Of a stretch of 64,000 nt of DNA, positions 26,222-36,059 are shown in pieces. A program made the translations under genes and the position numbers. The stretch covers positions 186,001-250,000 of the forward strand of contig NZ_JALKCH010000004.1 of assembly GCF_023016805.1 (NCBI RefSeq), read 5' to 3'. The notes beneath the pieces are model-generated. The model worked only from the letters and a program-made list of their open reading frames with translations. It was not told the DNA's origin and did not search any database. This stretch comes from Ancylobacter crimeensis (GTDB taxonomy: Bacteria; Pseudomonadota; Alphaproteobacteria; Rhizobiales; Xanthobacteraceae). Numbering within the stretch: position 1 is the stretch's first letter; every line of letters starts with the position of its first letter.

Positions 26222-27082
26222 TCATCGCTCGGGCATCAGCCAGCCTATGCGCACCCGACCGCGTCCGTCATGGGCGAGGCGGGGGGCGAGCGCGGTCATC
26301 ACCGTGCGCATCTCCTCGGCGAGCGTGAAGGGCGGGTTGACCACGACCAAGCCGGCGCCCGACAGCCGGTCGGCCTGCCGCACCTCGGCCAGGTCGAACT
26401 CGATGCGCAACGTCTTGGGGATGCCGGCGCGGGTCACCTCGCGGCGGAAGGCATCGACCGCCCGCACGTCCTTGATGGGATACCACGCCATCAGCACGCC
26501 GCCTTCCCAGCGCCTGTGGGCGCCGACGAGGCCTTCGGCGAGGCGGTGGAACTCCCCGCCTTCCTCGAAGGGCGGGTCGATCAGAACCAGCCCGCGCCGC
26601 TCCTTCGGCGGCAGATAGGCGGAGAGCGCCTGCCAGCCATCGGTCGGCAGAACCTTGACGCGGCCATCGGCACGCATCACCTCGGCCAGCGCGGCGCGCA
26701 CCCCCGGCTCGCTCTCGCAGAACAGCATGCGGTCCTGCGGGCGGCTGAGATGCCGGGCAATGAAGGGCGAGCCGGGATAGTGCGCGAGCCCGGTGTCGAA
26801 CCCCTGCGGATTGGCGGCGTTTATGGCAGCGCGCCAGGGCGCGATCAGGGCCTCGACCGGAGCGGGCAGCGGCGTGGCCAGCGCCGCGGCGACGCCGGCT
26901 TCCCACTCGCCGGTGCGGCTCGCCTCCTCGCCGCCGAGATCATAGAGCCCGGCGCCGGCATGGGTGTCCAGCACGCGGAAGGCGGCGTCCTTGCGGGCGA
27001 GATAGACGAGCACCCGGGCGAGCACGATGTGCTTGACGACATCGGCGAAATTGCCGGCGTGGAAAGCGTGACGGTAATTCAT
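26222..27082 (-). CDS. rlmJ: 23S rRNA (adenine(2030)-N6)-methyltransferase RlmJ
   Basis: RlmJ N6-methylates A2030 of 23S rRNA. The 286-residue product begins [20 protein letters not shown], the RlmJ hallmark, has a SAM-binding LDTHAGAG near residue 38 and the catalytic DPPFE near residue 170 in [14 protein letters not shown]. Length fits the family. It starts 9 bp after the RNase T2 gene and is probably co-transcribed with it, so an RNA-modification enzyme and an exported RNase share a transcript. Confidence 0.95.
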   Translation of the reverse strand: MNYRHAFHAGNFADVVKHIVLARVLVYLARKDAAFRVLDTHAGAGLYDLGGEEASRTGEWEAGVAAALATPLPAPVEALIAPWRAAINAANPQGFDTGLAHYPGSPFIARHLSRPQDRMLFCESEPGVRAALAEVMRADGRVKVLPTDGWQALSAYLPPKERRGLVLIDPPFEEGGEFHRLAEGLVGAHRRWEGGVLMAWYPIKDVRAVDAFRREVTRAGIPKTLRIEFDLAEVRQADRLSGAGLVVVNPPFTLAEEMRTVMTALAPRLAHDGRGRVRIGWLMPER

Positions 27083-27091
27083 GAAGGCTCT

Positions 27092-27829
27092 TCAGTTGCC
27101 GCGCACCGGCGGCATGACGAGGCGGCCGACGCGGCAGGCGCGCCCGTCGACCTCCGGGCAGGAGGTGAAGCCGAGCGAGCGGTCGAGGCAGATGCGCACC
27201 TCGCCCAGCCGCCGCAGGCCCGAGCCGCCACCCCCACCGCAATCCACCGCGATCATATCGGCACCCATGCCGGGATTTGCGGCACGAAAGGCGGCCTCGA
27301 CATCGCCGGGCGTCACGCTGAGGGGCGTATCGAGCCGGCGGAACCGCTCGGGAATCGTCACCTTCGCGGCGGCCCGGCGCACGGTGTCGAAATAATCATC
27401 CGGGGACAGGCCGGAGCAGGTGCCGTGGGTGCGCCATTCGTGCAGCACGAGGCCGCGGCTCGGCATCAGGTCGAGCATGCCGCGCAGGGTCTGCTCCGGT
27501 ACGCGCGGCGCCGGGTTCTGGCAGTTCTGCGGCCAGCCGCGGTCATATTGAGGCCAGAGCCCGTGCACGACGAAAGCAAAGGGCTGCGCATCGACCCCGC
27601 ACTGGCTTGGCGAGGCGCGATTTCCGGCATCGGCGCAGTAGCTCGGCGACCAGGAGAGGGCGAGTACGTAATGGTCGAATCCGCCGGGCGTGCCGGATTG
27701 CTGGGCGGCGACCGGCGCCGGAACGCCGGCGGCGACGCCGACGGCAAGCAGCAGCCCCAACCCCGCGGCGCGCAGGCGCGCATGGCCGGCAGCAGCGACG
27801 CGTCGAAAAGCTGAGGTCACGGCAAACAT
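27092..27829 (-). CDS. Ribonuclease T2 family protein, secreted
   Basis: A periplasmic or secreted acid RNase that cleaves RNA to 2',3'-cyclic nucleotides. Both catalytic segments are present: CAS1 FVVHGLWPQ (His near residue 88) and CAS2 HEWRTHGTCSG (near residues 130-140). A long n-region leads into a hydrophobic stretch (LGLLLAVGVAAG) with an AQA-type cleavage site near residue 44. Starting at 27829 leaves 245 residues; an in-frame TTG at 27874 would add 15. Several cysteines outside the catalytic motifs could form disulfides. It lies between rlmJ and a gene for another exported protein. Confidence 0.92.
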   Translation of the reverse strand: MFAVTSAFRRVAAAGHARLRAAGLGLLLAVGVAAGVPAPVAAQQSGTPGGFDHYVLALSWSPSYCADAGNRASPSQCGVDAQPFAFVVHGLWPQYDRGWPQNCQNPAPRVPEQTLRGMLDLMPSRGLVLHEWRTHGTCSGLSPDDYFDTVRRAAAKVTIPERFRRLDTPLSVTPGDVEAAFRAANPGMGADMIAVDCGGGGGSGLRRLGEVRICLDRSLGFTSCPEVDGRACRVGRLVMPPVRGN

Positions 27830-27852
27830 CCGAAGATTCTGGCGGCAGGCGG

Positions 27853-28380
27853 TCAGGGCAGGGCGGTCCGGCAATCCGGGGGATGGCCGAGGCCACGATC
27901 ATAGCCCATCACGCACCAGTCGACGCCCCAAGTCAGCGCCTGCCAGCCACCATCCTCGATGAGCGAGTAATAGACCGTGCTGACCTTGCCGTCGGAGACG
28001 AAGACCCGCGCCTCGCAATAACGCCGCGGCTGGTTCTCCGGCCCCCACGGGCGGAAGGCGAGTTCGCGGATGCGATCGAACCCGTCGAGCCGGATCGAGG
28101 ACCCCCAGAACCGGCTTTCGGTTTCGGCAAAGCGGGATTGTATGGTGCCGAGCGCCGCCGGCGTGTCGCAGGCCGGGATCTGTCCGCTCCAGCTGTCGCG
28201 CGGCAGCCAGATGTTCTTCTCCAGGAAGCCGGTGGCATGCGCGTTTCCGGCAAGGCCGCCGGCCAGCAGCGTTGCCGCAAGCCCGCGCGCGACCACGGCG
28301 CGCAGCCTTCCGCGACGCTCGATCCGGCTTCGGCCACGCCGTCCGGCGCTCTTTTCGCTTACGACTCGCTCGACACGCAT
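27853..28380 (-). CDS. Hypothetical exported protein
   Basis: A 175-residue protein I cannot name. A very basic n-region (residues 1-30) precedes a hydrophobic segment VVARGLAATLLAGGLAG with an NAHA cleavage site near 49. The mature part has four cysteines (in ACDT, YCEAR, WCVMGYD and PDCRT), likely two disulfides, and many Trp/Tyr residues. GGAGG seven bases before the ATG at 28380 is a strong ribosome site. It is 23 bp upstream of the RNase T2 gene on the same strand, so the two exported products may act in the same compartment. Confidence 0.8.
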   Translation of the reverse strand: MRVERVVSEKSAGRRGRSRIERRGRLRAVVARGLAATLLAGGLAGNAHATGFLEKNIWLPRDSWSGQIPACDTPAALGTIQSRFAETESRFWGSSIRLDGFDRIRELAFRPWGPENQPRRYCEARVFVSDGKVSTVYYSLIEDGGWQALTWGVDWCVMGYDRGLGHPPDCRTALP

Positions 28381-28613
28381 CGGCTTCCTCCAGCACCCCG
28401 CACCTGACCATGCTGTGAGCGCCGCGCAGGGTCAATGCCGGCGCGCGCGACACGCTGCGGATTTCCTTGCGGCACCGCCTTTGGGTGAATTCGGCCGCGC
28501 CAGAAAGGATGAGCACGGCGAGGCCGATTTCCTGCCATCACTCGCTCGCGGCGCCACTATGGTGGTGTGTGGATGGGTTGCGCTTGTGCAGCCCCAACGG
28601 AGGCATACCGTCC

Positions 28614-28850
28614 ATGCGTCACGTTCTTTCGCGTTCCGTTGCCGTCGCGTTCACCCTTGCCAGCCTTGCCGGAGCTGCGCATGCGGGCGGTCCCGCCAGC
28701 CAGGTTGCGAACAAGATGCGCTCGCCGCAGGGCGAGGCGGCCTTCCACAAATGCATGAGCGACGTGCGGAAGGCCCATGGTGGCATGCGGATGCCGCCGG
28801 CGGCGACGCACAAGGCGCAGATCGAGTGCGATCAGCAGGCCGGAAAGTGA
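28614..28850 (+). CDS. Small secreted protein, hypothetical
   Basis: A 78-residue protein with a clear signal peptide (MRHVLSRSVAVAFTLASLAG, cleavage after AHA). The mature ~53 residues are basic with two Cys (in HKCMSD and IECDQQ) and two Met-rich patches. GGAGG is 11 bases before the ATG. No family is recognised. It is divergent from the exported-protein/RNase T2/rlmJ unit and may be a small periplasmic factor. Confidence 0.7.
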   Translation: MRHVLSRSVAVAFTLASLAGAAHAGGPASQVANKMRSPQGEAAFHKCMSDVRKAHGGMRMPPAATHKAQIECDQQAGK

Positions 28851-28956
28851 CCGCCGGGCATCCTGGCGCGATCAGGCGCGGCGTGCTTCGCCGCCCTTCC
28901 CCCTCATGTCGCACCTTGGGAGGACGCGGCAGTGAAGCGTGCGCGCAGGCGGCCGT

Positions 28957-29313
28957 TCAGGACAGGCGGATCACGTAGAGCTTGCGCGTGGTCTCCACCA
29001 CCTCCCAGACTCCCCGGAAGCCGGGGCGGATGACGAAGCTGTCGCCGGCTTCGAGCCGTACCGGCAGCTTGCCCTCCTCATGCAGCACCGAGACGCCGCT
29101 GAGGAAGGAGCAGAACTCCCACTCCTCATACTCCACCCGCCACATGCCGGGGCTCGATTCCCACACGCCGGAGAACACCTTCTCGTCCGGGGTGGTCTCA
29201 AGGTTCCAGGTGAGGTGCCGCGGGTTGCCCGCGATCACGCGGTCGGCGTCCGGGGCGCTTTCTTCCGGCACGCCGAGCTTGCCGAGGTCGTAGGTGAGGA
29301 GAAGGGTCATCAT
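28957..29313 (-). CDS. Cupin domain-containing protein (ureidoglycine-cupin type)
   Basis: A 118-residue single-domain cupin of the Cupin_3/DUF861 type. Conserved segments are GVWESSPGMWRVEYEEWEFC (residues 48-67), the SGVSVLHEEG motif and GDSFVIRPGFRGVWEVVETT (near 90-110). Such proteins fold as a small beta barrel; enzymatic or binding roles vary, so no reaction is assigned. The start is one of two adjacent ATGs at 29313 and 29310. The ribosome site is weak. A repeat element lies just upstream. Confidence 0.85.
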   Translation of the reverse strand: MMTLLLTYDLGKLGVPEESAPDADRVIAGNPRHLTWNLETTPDEKVFSGVWESSPGMWRVEYEEWEFCSFLSGVSVLHEEGKLPVRLEAGDSFVIRPGFRGVWEVVETTRKLYVIRLS

Positions 29314-29428
29314 GCATCCATGGCGGGAGAAGGCCGGGCGGAGATGCCCGGCATCGGCTCGCGCCTATGGATCCCCTGATTCCGTGGAAGGCGGAAGGGC
29401 AGCCGGGCATTTTCGCGGGTCTTTCTCC

Positions 29429-29569
29429 CAACGTCATCCCGGCCGCAGCCAGACGACGGGCGGGTTCGTCCGCGGCTCGGCGAGGCTTCTTTGCGGCTGC
29501 GCGGAAGGAAGCCCGCCCGGCGGGGGCGCGATCCCGGATCGGGCCGCCGGCCCGTCCGGGATGACGTTG
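29429..29569. repeat. 141-bp element with 14-bp terminal inverted repeats
   Basis: CAACGTCATCCCGG (29429-29442) and CCGGGATGACGTTG (29556-29569) are perfect inverted repeats flanking a 113-bp GC-rich interior with further small palindromes. No reading frame of interest lies within and I see no target-site duplication. It resembles the GTCATCCCGG repeat family common in Hyphomicrobiales intergenic regions. Confidence 0.7.
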
Positions 29570-29585
29570 CAGAGCTGCCGGCCTG

Positions 29586-30158
29586 CTAGCTGAAGAAACC
29601 CTTGATCGTCGCCCAGATGCTCTTGGGCGGAGCCTCCGCTGCGGCGGATGCATCGGCCTGCACGCTGGCGGAGGGCTGTCCGGCGGGTGTGGTTCCGGCC
29701 GGTGCCGAAGCCGGTGCTGCCGAGGCGGCCGCATCCTGCGGGCTGACCTGCGAGCGGGAGATGACGTCCGGGGTGATCTCCTTGAACACGCCGAGCTTGG
29801 CGAGCGTGGCGGGGCCGGCATAGCCGTCCGCATCGAGGCCGTTCTTGGCCTGATAGTCTTTCACCGCCTTCTGGGTGGCCGGGCCGAACTTGCCGTCCGC
29901 CGGCAGGCCGAGCGCGGTCTGCAGCTTCTTCACGCCTTCGCCGGAGGAGCCCACCTTGAGGAGAACCAGCTCATAAAGGCCCAGCGCGGTGAAGGTGTCC
30001 GGCCCGGCGATGCCGTCGACGGCGAGGCCGTGCTCCTTCTGGTAGGCCTTCAGGGCTTCCTCGGTCTTCGGGCCGAACTGGCCGTCCGCCGGCACGCCCA
30101 GCTTTTCCTGCAGGATGCGAACGGGGGCGCCTGCGAGTCCCTTCTTCAAGATCGACAT
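29586..30158 (-). CDS. Peptidoglycan-binding domain protein, two PG_binding_1 repeats
   Basis: A 190-residue protein with two PG_binding_1 domains at about residues 8-60 (VRILQEKLGVPADGQFGPKT) and 66-122 (VKKLQTALGLPADGKFGPAT), then a 65-residue Ala/Pro/Ser-rich tail ending IWATIKGFFS. No signal peptide or membrane segment is visible, which is odd for a wall-binding module. The short hydrophobic amphipathic C-terminus might instead mediate membrane contact. GGAGGG lies about 10 bases before the ATG at 30158. It is divergent from the CpdA-like gene. Confidence 0.85.
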   Translation of the reverse strand: MSILKKGLAGAPVRILQEKLGVPADGQFGPKTEEALKAYQKEHGLAVDGIAGPDTFTALGLYELVLLKVGSSGEGVKKLQTALGLPADGKFGPATQKAVKDYQAKNGLDADGYAGPATLAKLGVFKEITPDVISRSQVSPQDAAASAAPASAPAGTTPAGQPSASVQADASAAAEAPPKSIWATIKGFFS

Positions 30159-30309
30159 GGTTCTCAATCCCTCCACAGTCATGCGCCGCGTCTGTCGCGC
30201 GCTGGAGATGACATAGGGCTCCCGTTGCGGGAGGCAAAAGGGTAGAGACAAAAGAGCTGCATCCATCGCCGCGCGGTATCGGACGGCGCGAATCCTGCCT
30301 GGAGGCGCC

Positions 30310-31107
30310 ATGCTCATCGCCCAGCTTTCCGATCCTCATCTGCGCCCTGCCGGCCGGCTCTATCAGAGACTGGTCGATTCCAATGCCCTGTTCGCGCAGG
30401 CGGTGGCGCAACTGCGGACGTTGGTGCCGGCGCCCGATCTGGTGCTGCTGACCGGCGACGTGGTGGAAGAAGGTACCGCGGAGGACTATGCCTTCGCCCG
30501 CACCCTCCTCGCGCAGCTCCCGGCGCCGCTGCTGGTGCTTCCCGGCAATCACGACGCGCGCGCCGCCTTCCGCGCGGCCTTCGCCGATCATGCCCACCTG
30601 CCGGCGCAGGGGTCGCTGCATTTCGCGGTGGATCATGGGCCTCTTCGTATCGTCGGCCTCGACGTGACGGTGCCGGGCGAACATCACGGCGTGGTCGACG
30701 AGGCGGCGGCCGGCTGGCTGGAGGCGACGCTCGCCGCCGCGCCGGAGCGCCCGACGCTCCTGATGATGCACCAGCCGCCGATCCGCAGCGGCATATCCTG
30801 CATCGATGCCTATCGCTGCTTCGGCGAGGTCCGACTCGCGGCGGTCATTGCACGGCATCCGCAGGTGGAGCGCGTGCTGTGCGGGCATGTGCACCGCGCG
30901 ATGCAGGCCCGCTTCGGCGGCACCCTGCTGATGACGGCGCCGAGCACCTGCACCGCCATCGGCCTGAGGCTGGATACGGGAGAGGAGGAGGGCGTTTCCT
31001 TCCTTGAGCCGCCCGCCTTCCTGCTGCACCGGTGGAGTGCGGAGGAGGGGCTGGTGACACATCACGTGCCGATCGGCCGTTTTCCGGGACCGCTGCCGTT
31101 CTTCTGA
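30310..31107 (+). CDS. Metallophosphoesterase, CpdA-like 3',5'-cyclic nucleotide phosphodiesterase
   Basis: A 265-residue calcineurin-type phosphoesterase. The five metal-binding blocks are present: QLSDPHL (residues 5-11), LTGDVVEEG near 48, LPGNHDAR near 78, MMHQPP near 155 and GHVHRAM near 195. The spacing matches class III cAMP phosphodiesterases (CpdA/Rv0805). Cyclic nucleotide specificity is a family inference. It lies 59 bp upstream of uvrB on the same strand and may share its transcript. Confidence 0.88.
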   Translation: MLIAQLSDPHLRPAGRLYQRLVDSNALFAQAVAQLRTLVPAPDLVLLTGDVVEEGTAEDYAFARTLLAQLPAPLLVLPGNHDARAAFRAAFADHAHLPAQGSLHFAVDHGPLRIVGLDVTVPGEHHGVVDEAAAGWLEATLAAAPERPTLLMMHQPPIRSGISCIDAYRCFGEVRLAAVIARHPQVERVLCGHVHRAMQARFGGTLLMTAPSTCTAIGLRLDTGEEEGVSFLEPPAFLLHRWSAEEGLVTHHVPIGRFPGPLPFF

Positions 31108-31166
31108 GCAGATCGGTCGTTCGCGCGCCCCTTTTCCTATGCCCTTCGCCGGCCCATATTCGCGCC

Positions 31167-33776
<2,610 letters not shown>

Positions 33777-33852
33777 GCGTTCCGGTGCGCCATTCTGCGG
33801 CGATGGCCGCGGCATGCGCCATCCTGCGCGCGCTTCGCTTTACTTGAAACCG

Positions 33853-33900
33853 GAGCCCTTTCTTGTCGACGGGATGATTCCACCGGATCGGAAAGGGCTC
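33853..33900. repeat. 10-bp inverted repeat, probable intergenic repeat
   Basis: GAGCCCTTTC (33853-33862) and GAAAGGGCTC (33891-33900) flank a 28-base interior carrying GGATGATTCCACCGGATC. It lies between uvrB and the DUF805 gene. No T-run follows, so it is a poor terminator. The layout recalls mosaic intergenic repeats of Hyphomicrobiales. Confidence 0.5.
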
Positions 33901-33931
33901 TAAGGTGCCGTTTTCGGTTGGGGGATCGAAG

Positions 33932-34315
33932 ATGGGTTTTACGCAGGCCATATCCAGCGTGCTGGGCCAGTATGTCAGCATTACCGGGCGGGCGCCGCGC
34001 TCGGAATATTGGTGGTGGGTCCTTTTTACCGTCCTGCTGAATGCCGTGGCGAGCATCGTCGATACGGCGCTGTTCGGACCCTATACGCTGCTCGCCTATG
34101 GCGACGCGCACATTTTCACGCCGATCCAGAGCCTGCTCGGCCTTTTTCTCCTGATGCCGTCAATCACAGTGGCGATTCGCCGATTCCATGACCTGGACCG
34201 CACCGGCTGGTGGCTGCTGCTGACCTTCACCGGCATCGGCGCGATCATCGTCACTGTGTGGTTCATGTTCCGCGGCACAGAAGGCACCAACAGCTACGGC
34301 CGCGACCCGCTTTGA
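33932..34315 (+). CDS. DUF805 membrane protein
   Basis: A 127-residue YhaH/DUF805-type inner-membrane protein. The family start FTQAISSVLGQYVSITGRAPR is followed by EYWWWVLF, three to four hydrophobic segments (about 27-47, 65-85, 90-115), and the conserved RRFHDLDRTGWWLLL stretch near 83-100. The function is unknown. GGGGGA precedes the ATG at 33932; a start nine codons upstream is possible but has no ribosome site. A bidirectional terminator follows. Confidence 0.9.
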   Translation: MGFTQAISSVLGQYVSITGRAPRSEYWWWVLFTVLLNAVASIVDTALFGPYTLLAYGDAHIFTPIQSLLGLFLLMPSITVAIRRFHDLDRTGWWLLLTFTGIGAIIVTVWFMFRGTEGTNSYGRDPL

Positions 34316-34353
34316 CGCCTGCGCAGGCGCGGTCGTGAGGCGCAGACATGAAA

Positions 34354-34379
34354 AAGCCGGCGGAAGGTTCCGCCGGCTT
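34354..34379. terminator. Bidirectional terminator between DUF805 and Tim44-like genes
   Basis: AAGCCGGCGGA and TCCGCCGGCTT form a perfect 11-bp stem with an AGGT loop and A/T flanks. It lies between the convergent genes ending at 34315 and 34397. Confidence 0.85.
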
Positions 34380-34396
34380 CATCATGTGAGCGATCG

Positions 34397-35428
34397 TTAC
34401 GCCTGCTGGATGGCGCTCACCACCCACTCGCCGCCGCCCGACGGGCGGGTGAAGGTCCAGAACTCGATGGCCTGCAGCAGAGTCTCCGGGTCACCCTCCA
34501 CGACGCGCCCGCTGGAGCGCTGCACCATGGTGTCGCGCAGCTGGTAGCGCATGGCGACGGTCGCGTAGTCGTGCCCATTCTCGCTCCACGCCTCCGAAAG
34601 GTCGCCCTGCAGCAGCTTCACGTCGGACAGATGGTTTTCGAGGCCCTGGCGCTCCATGTCGTCGAGCTCCTCGCCGATATAGCGGGCCATTTCCGGCGTC
34701 AGCAGGCGGTCGAGGGTTTGCCGGTCATCGCGGCCATAGGCCTCCTGAACCTGCGTCAGCCGGCTCTCGAACGCGTCGAAATCGGATCCCGCGAGCTTCA
34801 GCGGACGCCCGCGCGGGCCGGTATTGAAGCCGGCGCGGTCGGCGGCGCCGGCTGTGTCGCCGCTCGCGCCGAGGCCGGCCGGCGTCGGACGTGGCGGCTG
34901 GTAGCCCTCACGGGCCATGGCGTCCGGGCGCGCGCCGCCGGCATAGGAGGGCTGGTTGCGGTTGCGCAGCCAGCCCATGACGAAGCGGATCGCGACCACG
35001 ATCAGAACGACCTGGAGGATGAATCCGAGCATCCCGGCGAGGCTGCCGAGGCCGGAGAAGAAGCCGCCGCCCATCAGCATGCCGAACAGTCCGGCGCCGA
35101 GCAGGCCGCCCATGATGCCGCCCATCAGTCCGCCGCGGTTGAAAAATCCACCGGGGCGCGCCGCGGTGGCTGCTCCGGCGCCAAGGCCGGGCGCGGTCTG
35201 GCCGTAGGACGGCGCATTCGGGGTCGCCGAACGCTGCATCGGCTGTGCCGTGGGCGCGGTAGGCGTCGGTGCGGGCGCCGCCCATGTCCGGCTTCCGCGG
35301 CTGCCGAAGCTGCCGCTGCGGCCGACGCGCGCCTCAGCCAGATCGGCGGCGACCATCAGGCCGGCGCCGAGAGCGAGTGCCGCGACCGCCACGCGGAACG
35401 CCGAGCGGGAAGACAGTCTGCGAAGCAT
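34397..35428 (-). CDS. Tim44-like domain membrane protein
   Basis: A 343-residue protein with a signal-like N-terminus (LRRLSSRSAFRVAVAALALG, AEA site near 33), a low-complexity Pro/Thr/Ala segment (45-85), a Gly/Phe/Met-rich hydrophobic block (about 95-150) and a C-terminal Tim44-like domain (about 205-343) ending EFWTFTRPSGGGEWVVSAIQ. Tim44 domains bind lipids and proteins at membranes; related bacterial proteins are usually of unknown function. The ATG at 35428 has GGGGTG upstream. A large inverted repeat lies 30 bp beyond the start. Confidence 0.9.
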   Translation of the reverse strand: MLRRLSSRSAFRVAVAALALGAGLMVAADLAEARVGRSGSFGSRGSRTWAAPAPTPTAPTAQPMQRSATPNAPSYGQTAPGLGAGAATAARPGGFFNRGGLMGGIMGGLLGAGLFGMLMGGGFFSGLGSLAGMLGFILQVVLIVVAIRFVMGWLRNRNQPSYAGGARPDAMAREGYQPPRPTPAGLGASGDTAGAADRAGFNTGPRGRPLKLAGSDFDAFESRLTQVQEAYGRDDRQTLDRLLTPEMARYIGEELDDMERQGLENHLSDVKLLQGDLSEAWSENGHDYATVAMRYQLRDTMVQRSSGRVVEGDPETLLQAIEFWTFTRPSGGGEWVVSAIQQA

Positions 35429-35456
35429 CAATTCACCCCGGAACGAAATACCGCGA

Positions 35457-35520
35457 CACCCCATATTGCGGTGCATCACGCGCCACGGCACCCATGCCGT
35501 AACGTCATCCATATGGGGTG
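35457..35520. repeat. 10-bp inverted repeat upstream of the Tim44-like gene
   Basis: CACCCCATAT (35457-35466) and ATATGGGGTG (35511-35520) are perfect inverted repeats 44 bp apart, with an inner CGGCA/TGCCG hairpin. It sits between the 3' end of the 66-residue gene and the start of the Tim44-like gene on the minus strand, so it could end one transcript or control the next. Confidence 0.5.
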
Positions 35521-35574
35521 GGGGTGCCGTTTTGTCATCCCCGAAAGACGTGCCCCGACGTCAGATGGACGTGA

Positions 35575-35775
35575 TCAGAAGCCGAGCAGCGTTTCGAGTG
35601 CCGCGATGGAGCCGGCCGGTACGGCCTTCCCGCCCGGGCGGGAAAGGGCGGCACGCAATGGTGCACGGTCTTGCGAATCAAGGGTTTCCGTCGTCCGCGA
35701 CAGACGCGGCGCGACACGCAGAACGCGCTCCGGCGCGGCCGGGGTGGTATCTGCGGGATGCAACGTCATAGCCAT
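35575..35775 (-). CDS. Small protein (66 residues) with an EcfG-type promoter
   Basis: I do not recognise this protein. It begins MAMTLHPADTTPAAPERVLR, has no Cys, no signal peptide and no membrane segment, and ends AALETLLGF. It is supported by a near-perfect Shine-Dalgarno, AGGAGG five bases before the ATG, and by a GGAAC-N17-CGTT promoter whose -10 lies about 20 bp from the start codon. Small size plus a strong stress promoter suggests an undescribed general-stress-response effector or regulator peptide. Confidence 0.75.
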   Translation of the reverse strand: MAMTLHPADTTPAAPERVLRVAPRLSRTTETLDSQDRAPLRAALSRPGGKAVPAGSIAALETLLGF

Positions 35776-35795
35776 GTCAACCTCCTGAAGGCACT

Positions 35796-35821
35796 AACGG
35801 CGTCGGGACGAATGCTGTTCC
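35796..35821 (-). promoter_or_regulatory. EcfG-type promoter of the 66-residue gene
   Basis: On the minus strand GGAAC (35821-35817), a 17-bp spacer, then CGTT (35799-35796). This matches the alphaproteobacterial general-stress sigma EcfG consensus exactly. Confidence 0.7.
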
Positions 35822-36059
35822 GATATGTCGCCGATCACTCGGGCCGTTCCGACGTGCGACCTTTTTCGCATCCGCCGGCTGAACGTCCCCTGAGCCTCCC
35901 GTTCATATTAGGGGCAGATCCGTTCAGCTTCGGGGCGCAGATGGGGCAGATCGGGGAGAAGGCGGGGCGACAATTCGGCTGTGTGCGGTGCAGTTGAGGA
36001 GGGTGTCGCCTGCGGCATACGAATTGCTAAGTTGCTTCCGTCAGCGGAGATCTCGAGCC

